The notes under the pieces are model-generated. The model made no database searches and was not told where the DNA came from. It saw only the letters and a list, made by a program, of their open reading frames with translations. Shown here one piece after another: positions 13,546 to 19,214 of a stretch of 19,214 nucleotides of DNA (position 1 is its first letter; every line of letters starts with the position of its first letter). Location: contig URYM01000009.1 of the NCBI GenBank assembly GCA_900552095.1, forward strand, positions 1 through 19,214, read 5' to 3'. The DNA comes from an uncultured Blautia sp. (GTDB lineage Bacteria > Bacillota > Clostridia > Lachnospirales > Lachnospiraceae). Made by a program: the position numbers and the translations under genes.

Positions 13546-14862
13546 ATGGATTTATTTGATTATATGAAAGAAAAAACGATGGAAAATGAATCCCCGCTGG
13601 CCTCCCGGATGCGTCCGGCCACGCTGGAGGAAGTGGTGGGACAGGAGCATATCGTGGGAAAGGGCAAACTGCTCTATCGGGCAATCAAAGCGGACAAATT
13701 AAGCTCGATTATTTTTTACGGTCCGCCGGGTACGGGGAAAACCACGCTGGCCCGGGTGATTGCCAATACTACCAGTGCCCGTTTTACTCAGCTGAACGCC
13801 ACCACCGCAGGGAAAAAAGATATGGAAGAAGTGGTGAAGGAAGCGCAGAATACGCTGGGGATGTATGGGAAGAAAACGATTCTTTTTGTGGATGAGATCC
13901 ATCGTTTCAATAAAGGACAGCAGGATTATCTGCTGCCTTTTGTGGAGGATGGGACGCTGATCCTGATTGGCGCCACCACGGAGAATCCTTATTTTGAAGT
14001 CAACAGCGCGCTGATCTCCCGTTCTATTATTTTTGAACTGAAAAGTCTGTCCAGAGAGGATATCGGGAAACTGCTGGACCGGGCTGTGACGGATAAGAAG
14101 AAGGGGCTGGGAAGTTACCGGGCTGTGCTTGAGCCGGAAGCCAGGGAATTTCTGGCGGATATTTCCGGAGGGGATGCCAGAGCCGCCTTAAATGCAGTTG
14201 AGCTGGGGGTACTGACTACTCCCAGGGGAGAGGACGGCAGGATCCACATTGATCTTGAGACTGCCTCAGAGTGTATTCAGAAACGGGTGGTGCGCTATGA
14301 TAAAACCGGAGACCAGCATTATGATACGATCTCAGCTTTTATTAAGAGCATGCGGGGATCGGATCCTGATGCGGCGGTTTATTACCTGGCCAAGATGTTG
14401 TATGCCGGGGAGGATATCAAGTTTATTGCCAGAAGAATCATGATCTGCGCCTCAGAAGATGTGGGAAATGCAGATCCCCAGGCGCTTCAGGTGGCTGTGG
14501 CGGCAGCTCTCGCCGCAGAGCGGATCGGTATGCCGGAAGCGCAGATTATTTTGTCCCAGGCGGTGACTTATGTGGCGTCAGCGCCCAAGAGTAATGCGGC
14601 CTGCAATGCTATTTTTGAGGCAATGGAGAGTGTGAGAAAAAAGAAGACCACCGTTCCGCCGCACCTGCAGGATTCCCATTACAAAGGGGCGGGGACGATG
14701 GGACATGGAGTGGGATATAAATATGCCCATGATTACCCGGGGCATTATGTGGAACAGCAGTATCTGCCCTCAGAGATTGAAGGCAGCGTGTTCTACCGTC
14801 CTACGGAGAATGGATACGAAGAGGTGATCCGCCGATATTTTGAGCGGATACACGGAAAATAA
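13546..14862 (+). CDS. rarA: Replication-associated recombination protein A (MgsA/RarA AAA+ ATPase)
   Basis: A 438-aa AAA+ ATPase of the RarA/Mgs1/WRNIP1 family, related to clamp-loader subunits, acting at stalled forks on DNA ends or gaps. Walker A is GPPGTGKT (59-66), Walker B ILFVDEIH (112-119), sensor 1 GATTENP (142-148), and the arginine-finger region SRS (158-160). Sensor 2 lies in SGGDARAALN. The C-terminal tetramerisation domain includes FIKSMRGSDPDAAVYYLAKM, SEDVGNADPQAL and GYKYAHDYPGHYVEQQYLP. ATG 13546 (MDLFDYMKEK) is preferred over an open 24-codon extension because AGAGGA lies about 6 nt upstream and the family begins there. It converges on the response regulator gene with only 5 bp between the stops. 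Confidence 0.96.
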   Translation: MDLFDYMKEKTMENESPLASRMRPATLEEVVGQEHIVGKGKLLYRAIKADKLSSIIFYGPPGTGKTTLARVIANTTSARFTQLNATTAGKKDMEEVVKEAQNTLGMYGKKTILFVDEIHRFNKGQQDYLLPFVEDGTLILIGATTENPYFEVNSALISRSIIFELKSLSREDIGKLLDRAVTDKKKGLGSYRAVLEPEAREFLADISGGDARAALNAVELGVLTTPRGEDGRIHIDLETASECIQKRVVRYDKTGDQHYDTISAFIKSMRGSDPDAAVYYLAKMLYAGEDIKFIARRIMICASEDVGNADPQALQVAVAAALAAERIGMPEAQIILSQAVTYVASAPKSNAACNAIFEAMESVRKKKTTVPPHLQDSHYKGAGTMGHGVGYKYAHDYPGHYVEQQYLPSEIEGSVFYRPTENGYEEVIRRYFERIHGK

Positions 14863-14867
14863 GCTGG

Positions 14868-15494
14868 TCAGGTCTGCAGCTGGCGGTAGTAGAATACGGC
14901 CAGCTGTGTGCGGTCTCTTAACTGGAGTTTGTCTAATATGGTACTTAAATAATTGCGGATGGTTCCTTCGCTTAAGAAGAGGGCATCCGCAATTTCTCTG
15001 TTATTCAGCCCCTGGGCAACCAGGCAGATGACTTCCATTTCCCTTTGACTGATTCCCAGAGCGGACAGATCTGAGGGAGCCGGGGATGAGATGAGAGAGG
15101 GGAGGCGGGTCATAATCTCATTTCCGAAAACACTCTGGCCGGAGAGGACGGCTTTTAGTGCCGGGGCGATTGATTCGATTTCCTGCTTGATCAGGTAACC
15201 CCGGGCGCCGATCTGCAGAGCTTTTACGATGTATTCATTATCTGAGAAGGTGGTGAGAAAGAGGATACGGGCGTCCGGATCTTCTTTCAGGATCGCTTCT
15301 CCCGCTTCCAGACCGGACAGGCCGGGCATCTGGATATCGATCAGCAGAATATCCGGATGATGCGTGCGGAAGAGCCGGATGGCTTCTTCCCCGCTGGTTC
15401 CGCAGGCGGCTACAGTAATCTCCGGGTCAGCCTGAAGGATGGTCTGCAGAGAGAGACAGACGAATTTGTCATCATCAACAATTACGATTTTCAT
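14868..15494 (-). CDS. Response regulator, NarL/LuxR family
   Basis: A 208-aa two-component transcription factor. The receiver domain (1-118) has the acidic pocket Asp7-Asp9, phospho-acceptor Asp53 in LLIDIQMPG, Thr81/Thr82 and Lys103. The LuxR-type helix-turn-helix spans about 144-205: ISQREMEVICLVAQGLNNREIADALFLSEGTIRNYLSTIL. The start overlaps the kinase stop (ATGA), so it is translationally coupled as the second gene of the pair. By position it should control the divergent ABC exporter, as LnrK does in Bacillus subtilis. A candidate binding site is the inverted repeat at 16636-16669. Confidence 0.93.
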   Translation of the reverse strand: MKIVIVDDDKFVCLSLQTILQADPEITVAACGTSGEEAIRLFRTHHPDILLIDIQMPGLSGLEAGEAILKEDPDARILFLTTFSDNEYIVKALQIGARGYLIKQEIESIAPALKAVLSGQSVFGNEIMTRLPSLISSPAPSDLSALGISQREMEVICLVAQGLNNREIADALFLSEGTIRNYLSTILDKLQLRDRTQLAVFYYRQLQT

Positions 15495-16567
15495 ATAAAA
15501 TTCCTTTCTTTTGGGATGGAAATGAAGATTTTGAACCCCTGCTCTGTCTGAAGCCGGAAGATTCCATTCAGAGCGGCTACGCGTTCCTGCATACTTGCCA
15601 GACCGATTCCGGGGGAGGCGGACATTTCCCTGCTGCAGCCATTATCTGTGACAGTCAGCTGGTACAGGCCGGGATGTTCGATGAGCGAAACAGAAGCTCT
15701 GGTGGCGCTGCTGTGCCGGGCAATATTGTTGAGGGCTTCACGGACGACAGCCAGAAAACAGTATTTGATCTCTTTTGGAGGATTGCCCATATCATACCGC
15801 AGCGTTACGGGACAGAAGGAAAACTGGGAGGTCAGGGACAGGAGCTGAAGTTTCAGGTTTACGGATTCCTCGTGGAGATCGTGGACGCTTTCCCGGATCC
15901 GGTTCATGGCTTCTGTCAGCGTATCGTTGACGGCGGCGAGCTGGGCTTCTGTCTGAGGCTGATCCTGTACCGTGATCCGCAGGGCTTTAACCTGAAAAAG
16001 AGACCGGGTCAGAAGATGCCCCACATTGTCATGGATTTCCCGGGCGATCCGGTTCCGTTCCCTTAGCGTTGCCACCTGGATTTCGTAATCTTGTTTTTCC
16101 ATCAGTTCCCGGTTTCGGCGTTCCAGATTCAGGGAAGCTTCCCGCATTTCATCCCGGGTGCGGTAGAAAGTCTTCCGGGCTTCTTCGGCGTCCCGGGAGC
16201 GGAGTGAGAGGAGAAGGGCGGCGCAGCTTAACAGAAAACAGCTGCCCAGGGCAGGAAGATCATTTTTCATGAGCGGAAGCAGCAAAATGGTGATCCAGGA
16301 AACGCGGATCTGCCAGGCAGGGCAGCGCTGCAGGTCATAGGTGAGGAGGGGGAGAAAGTAAAAGAGGCCGGGGAAAAGGAAACATCCCAGAAAGAAAAGG
16401 ATGGTCAGGCCATCCGCAGTCCTTTTTGAGGTACAGCTGATCAGAGAGGAGAGAAACAGGCAGAGAAGAGCAGTTATGACGGCCGCTCCGTCCAGCTGTG
16501 ATTCAAAAAGTGTCCAGCAGCACAGAAGAAATAAAATGCCTTTATCAATCAGAAATCGGAAATTCAT
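15491..16567 (-). CDS. Sensor histidine kinase (HisKA_3; DesK/LnrJ-like)
   Basis: A 358-aa membrane sensor kinase. The first 125 residues hold about four to five hydrophobic segments (roughly 9-24, 29-45, 54-76, 90-102, 105-122) with almost no extracellular loop, as in intramembrane-sensing kinases. A coiled-coil-like stretch (125-165) leads to the dimerisation helix RERNRIAREIHDNVGHLL, with phospho-acceptor His179. The ATP-binding domain has the N-box REALNN (276-281), DNG (308-310) and GIGL (320-323). AAGGAGGA lies about 9 nt before the ATG. First gene of the kinase-regulator pair, read from an extended -10 promoter at 16605-16613. The signal is unknown; membrane damage by a drug or antimicrobial is plausible from context. 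Confidence 0.92.
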   Translation of the reverse strand: MNFRFLIDKGILFLLCCWTLFESQLDGAAVITALLCLFLSSLISCTSKRTADGLTILFFLGCFLFPGLFYFLPLLTYDLQRCPAWQIRVSWITILLLPLMKNDLPALGSCFLLSCAALLLSLRSRDAEEARKTFYRTRDEMREASLNLERRNRELMEKQDYEIQVATLRERNRIAREIHDNVGHLLTRSLFQVKALRITVQDQPQTEAQLAAVNDTLTEAMNRIRESVHDLHEESVNLKLQLLSLTSQFSFCPVTLRYDMGNPPKEIKYCFLAVVREALNNIARHSSATRASVSLIEHPGLYQLTVTDNGCSREMSASPGIGLASMQERVAALNGIFRLQTEQGFKIFISIPKERNFI

Positions 16568-16604
16568 GGAGTTTTTTCCTCCTTAAATAGGGATGTATAA
16601 AAAC

Positions 16605-16613
16605 AGTATAGCA
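16605..16613 (-). promoter_or_regulatory. Extended -10 promoter of the kinase-regulator operon
   Basis: Read on the - strand, TGCTATACT is a TG-N extended -10 element (16613-16605). There is no good -35 at the expected distance, only a T-rich stretch. The transcript would start near 16598, about 30 nt before the kinase ATG. Confidence 0.55.
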
Positions 16614-16635
16614 GAAAAGCAGGAGAGAAAAAAGA

Positions 16636-16669
16636 TGACATTTATCACAGATGAACCTGATAACAGTCA
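16636..16669. repeat. 34-bp inverted repeat, candidate regulator operator
   Basis: TGACATTTATCA (16636-16647) and TGATAACAGTCA (16658-16669) are inverted copies matching at 10 of 12 positions, around a 10-bp spacer. It is the strongest dyad in the 157-bp divergent region between the kinase and the ABC ATPase genes. By position it may bind the response regulator. Confidence 0.6.
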
Positions 16670-16724
16670 CTGGGAAGAGAAAAGGGAGTGTGATAGGATA
16701 GGATCAGAAAGAGAGGAGACGCTT

Positions 16725-17654
16725 ATGATTACGGTAAAAAATCTTGTAAAACGATATAAAGATGTGCTTGCCCTGGATCATTTTTCCATGCAGGTGGAAG
16801 ACGGAGAAATCTTTGGGCTTCTGGGGCCGAACGGAAGCGGAAAAACCACAGCGATCAACTGTATCCTGTCCCTGTTAAAATATGATAAGGGGGAGGTAGA
16901 ATTGTTTGGAGAGCCCATGCACCCGGCTGCTTACGGGAGTAAGGCCCGGATCGGAGTGATCCCGCAGAATGTGGCTGTTTTTGAGGAACTGACTGTGCAG
17001 GAAAATATTGACTATTTCTGCGGGCTGTATATCAAAGAAAAGAAAAAAAGAAAGAAACTGGTGGAAGAGGCAATCTGTTTTGCAGGACTGGAGGAGTATC
17101 GGAAGTTTCATCCGAATAAGCTCTCCGGCGGCCTTCTGCGCAGGCTCAATATTGCCTGCGGCATCGCTCATAAGCCGCAGCTGATCTTTATGGATGAACC
17201 TACCGTAGCGGTGGATCCTCAGAGCAGAAACAAGATTCTAGAAGGGATTCTGCAGCTGGCGCAAGAAGGCGCAACCATTGTCTATACGACTCACTATATG
17301 GAGGAGGCAGAGAGGATCTGCAGCCGGATTATGATTATGGATCGAGGAAAAGCAGTAGCCTGCGGAACCAGGGAGGAGTTAAAGACCATGATACGGGCGG
17401 GAGAGAAACTGACCGTAGAGACAGAAGAGCTCCCGGACAAATTGCTGGAGAGTATACGGGAACTGGAGGATGTTCTGGAGGCAGAGTATGAGAATGCTCT
17501 TTTGAAAGTCCGCTGTGTCAGCGGAAGTCATGTTCTCATGGAAGTGCTGGATCGGCTGAAGAAAGAGAAAATCTGTTTTGACCGGGTTTTCTTTGAACCG
17601 CCAACTCTGAACGACGTATTTCTGGAGATCACGGGAAAAGAACTGAGGGATTAG
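16725..17654 (+). CDS. ABC exporter ATP-binding protein (LnrL/YfiL-like)
   Basis: A 309-aa ABC ATPase energising the two ABC-2 permeases that follow. Walker A is GPNGSGKT (34-41), Q-loop Gln81, signature LSGGL (133-137) followed by LRRLNIACG, Walker B IFMDEP (154-159) and switch His190. The D-loop region reads TVAVDP where most relatives have TVGVDP. An extra C-terminal domain (about 220-309) matches the drug-exporter type with a terminal PTLNDVFLEITGKE block. ATG 16725 is chosen because AGGAG lies 6 nt upstream and the domain starts there; a 44-codon open extension to 16593 overlaps the inverted repeat and is unlikely to be translated. Gene order resembles LnrL of the linearmycin-resistance exporter. 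The substrate is unknown. Confidence 0.92.
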   Translation: MITVKNLVKRYKDVLALDHFSMQVEDGEIFGLLGPNGSGKTTAINCILSLLKYDKGEVELFGEPMHPAAYGSKARIGVIPQNVAVFEELTVQENIDYFCGLYIKEKKKRKKLVEEAICFAGLEEYRKFHPNKLSGGLLRRLNIACGIAHKPQLIFMDEPTVAVDPQSRNKILEGILQLAQEGATIVYTTHYMEEAERICSRIMIMDRGKAVACGTREELKTMIRAGEKLTVETEELPDKLLESIRELEDVLEAEYENALLKVRCVSGSHVLMEVLDRLKKEKICFDRVFFEPPTLNDVFLEITGKELRD

Positions 17655-17665
17655 GAGGGGAGTCT

Positions 17666-18751
17666 ATGTTTGGAATAATTTACCGGAAGAAAATTCTGCT
17701 AAGTTTGAGGAACCCTTCGTTGATGATATGGACGCTTTTGTTTCCTCTGGGGCTGGCAACTCTGTTTTATCTGGCTTTTGGAAATCTGGATCAGGGGCGC
17801 CAGTTTCATGTGATTCCGGTGGCACTGGTGTCAGAAGGAGAGGAGAGCGGCCTGGCGGAATTTCTGGGGGGACTCTCGGAAGGGGAGGAGGCTCTCCTTC
17901 AGGTGACGAAAACGGACAGAGAGAAAGCGGAAAGTCTTCTGGAAGAGGGAGGGGCGGCTGCATGTATTCTGGAAAATCAGGGGAATCCGGAGCTGCTGGT
18001 CAGAGAGTCAGGGATTGAACAGACGATTGTGAAAAATATTCTGGATCAGTATCTGCAGCAGAGAACAGCTTCTGTGCGCTGGGAAACAGAGGGAGAGGAG
18101 ATTCGGGAAGTGATGCTGACAAGCAGAAAACCCAGTGAGAAGGTGACATATTTTTATGCATTGCTTGCTATGACCTGTCTTTACGGAGGGCTGCAGGGAG
18201 TGGTCACAGTCTGTTCTTTTCAGCCGAATATCACTCCCCTTGGGATGCGCAGAGCTGTCTCACCGGTGAAGAGAATGAAAGCTTTTCTGGCAGATCTTCT
18301 GGGAGGTTATACGGTTCAGGCAGTCAGTATTCTTCTTGTGTTTTTCTATATGGTTCTGGTTTTAAAGCTGGAGGTGGGCGAACGTCTTTTTCCGGCAGTG
18401 CTCAACTGTCTGGCGGGCAGTCTTCTGGGAGTCCTTTTCGGGGCAGTGATAGCTCTGCCGGCCAGATGGAAGGAGGAGATGAAGATAGGAATTGTGGTTT
18501 CCGTTTCCATGATCAGCTGCTTTCTGGCGGGAATGATGGTTTACGGACTGAATTATACGATCAAACAGAAGCTGCCGCTGCTGGATCTTCTTAATCCTGC
18601 GTCCCGCATTTCCGATTCTTTTTACTGTCTATATTATTATGAAGATATTTCGGTATTTGTCCGGAATCTGGCCATAATCGGAGCTATGAGTGCAGTACTG
18701 CTTTTTATTCTGGTGCTGGCGGGGAGGAAGAAAAAATATGAAAGTATTTAG
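17666..18751 (+). CDS. ABC-2 type permease (LnrM/YfiM-like)
   Basis: A 361-aa permease with the PF12698 layout: one N-terminal transmembrane helix (about 18-38), a soluble loop of roughly 120 residues (40-160) expected outside the membrane, then about five helices (163-185, 208-232, 245-268, 278-295, 333-355). The segment NPASRISDSFYCLYYYED before the last helix is typical. GAGGGGAG lies about 6-8 nt before the ATG, 11 bp after the ATPase stop. The 3' end overlaps the next permease by 14 bp, so the two are probably translated together as a heterodimer. Confidence 0.88.
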   Translation: MFGIIYRKKILLSLRNPSLMIWTLLFPLGLATLFYLAFGNLDQGRQFHVIPVALVSEGEESGLAEFLGGLSEGEEALLQVTKTDREKAESLLEEGGAAACILENQGNPELLVRESGIEQTIVKNILDQYLQQRTASVRWETEGEEIREVMLTSRKPSEKVTYFYALLAMTCLYGGLQGVVTVCSFQPNITPLGMRRAVSPVKRMKAFLADLLGGYTVQAVSILLVFFYMVLVLKLEVGERLFPAVLNCLAGSLLGVLFGAVIALPARWKEEMKIGIVVSVSMISCFLAGMMVYGLNYTIKQKLPLLDLLNPASRISDSFYCLYYYEDISVFVRNLAIIGAMSAVLLFILVLAGRKKKYESI

Positions 18752-19187
18752 TGCGTGTATGAAAATTGTCCGGTATCACAAGACGACCTTTCTGGTGTAT
18801 CTGCTGCTGTTTCTGGCACTCTGCGCGGGAATGGCCATTTTGCAGAAGAATCCTTCCGCCCTTGATTTTACTGAGGAAAAGCCGCCGTTTGCCGTGATAA
18901 ACCGGGGGGAGCAGGATGCTCTGACAGAGGGCATGGAGCAGTTCCTGGACAGAAAAGGGAAATGGGTTTCGCTTCCGGATGAAAAGAGAGCTCTGGAGGA
19001 TGCCATTTTCTACGGAGAAGTTTCCGCTGTTTTTCTTTTCCCTGAAAATTTTGCAGAAAAGTGGGGAACGGAAGAGGAGCTTCCGGTTGAGGTGATTTTT
19101 TCGCAGGACAGAACAGAGGGAATGTATCTGGAAGCGGCGGCGGAGAGTTACTGGAAGCAGGTACGTCGGAATCTGGCGGGCGATCCC
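18738..19187 (+). CDS. Second ABC-2 type permease (LnrN/YfiN-like), 3' truncated
   Basis: Only the first 150 codons are present: an N-terminal transmembrane helix (about 18-35) followed by the start of the extracytoplasmic loop. The layout repeats that of the preceding permease, which it overlaps by 14 bp; GGGGAGGAAG lies upstream of ATG 18738. The frame formally continues into the adapter, where it reads LSLIHI and a false stop at 19206-19208; those residues are artefactual. A complete protein of about 360-390 aa is expected. An upstream Met at 18690 in the same frame is inside the previous gene and is not used. Confidence 0.85.
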
Positions 19188-19214
19188 CTGTCTCTTATAC
19201 ACATCTGACGCTGC
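19188..19214. other. Nextera (Tn5) adapter remnant at right contig end
   Basis: The last 27 bases begin with the reverse mosaic end CTGTCTCTTATACACATCT and continue GACGCTGC, matching the Nextera read-1 adapter. This is not genome. Confidence 0.98.

Noticed and set aside
16593..16724. 44-codon extension or leader peptide before the second ABC ATPase
   Set aside because: It has no ribosome binding site, no domain, and overlaps the divergent promoter and inverted repeat; the site before 16725 is good.
18705..19202. 165-codon - strand frame beginning MYKRQ
   Set aside because: Its start is adapter-encoded, and it is antisense to the permease.
1..19214. CRISPR array, tRNA/rRNA genes, transposase, integrase or toxin-antitoxin pair
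   Set aside because: No regularly spaced repeats, cloverleaf signatures or matching protein motifs were seen on either strand by eye.

Overview
The window is a stretch of low-to-medium GC Firmicute chromosome, most likely a Lachnospiraceae-type clostridium. I judge this from strong AGGAGG-type ribosome binding sites, a T-box leader on thrS, an infC-rpmI-rplT operon with a structured attenuator leader, DUF1540 and SEC-C small proteins, and a YtrA-type GntR/ABC cassette. No genus can be fixed without a search. Both ends are Nextera transposon-adapter sequence (1-21 and 19188-19214), so the biological sequence is about 22-19187 and the first and last genes are cut by the contig ends.

Left part (22-2884, all +): a 5'-truncated AI-2E-family membrane protein is followed 3 bp later by a hotdog-fold acyl-CoA thioesterase. 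A new promoter then serves a SEC-C zinc-motif protein and a DUF218/YdcF-type membrane protein. Next (2912-6276, +) is a self-contained ABC cassette: promoter, YtrA-like palindromic operator lying over the start of transcription, GntR regulator, ATPase and a large permease, with overlapping reading frames. A promoter inside the last codons of the permease gene starts a threonine T-box leader ending in a 15-bp perfect terminator, followed by thrS. Behind thrS is a Cys-rich double-DUF1540 gene whose start codon lies in a long hairpin.

Middle (8912-12714): ilvB-ilvN (acetolactate synthase, - strand) converges on the DUF1540 gene at a strong terminator hairpin. It is divergent from infC-rpmI-rplT (+). 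The infC leader shows mutually exclusive long-range pairing and terminator, as expected for L20 autoregulation, and infC itself begins with AUU.

Right part (12770-19187): a secreted or membrane-anchored NodB polysaccharide deacetylase, then rarA (+), which converges within 5 bp on a histidine kinase/response regulator pair (- strand). Divergent from the pair is an ABC exporter of ATPase plus two ABC-2 permeases (+, the last cut). This kinase-regulator-ATPase-permease-permease set matches the layout of Bacillus subtilis LnrJK-LnrLMN (linearmycin resistance). The divergent intergenic region carries a 34-bp inverted repeat that is a good candidate regulator site.

No tRNA, rRNA, CRISPR array, insertion sequence or prophage gene is visible. 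The most novel-looking items are cis-regulatory: the start-codon hairpin before the DUF1540 gene, the inverted repeat between the two-component and ABC genes, and the infC leader.
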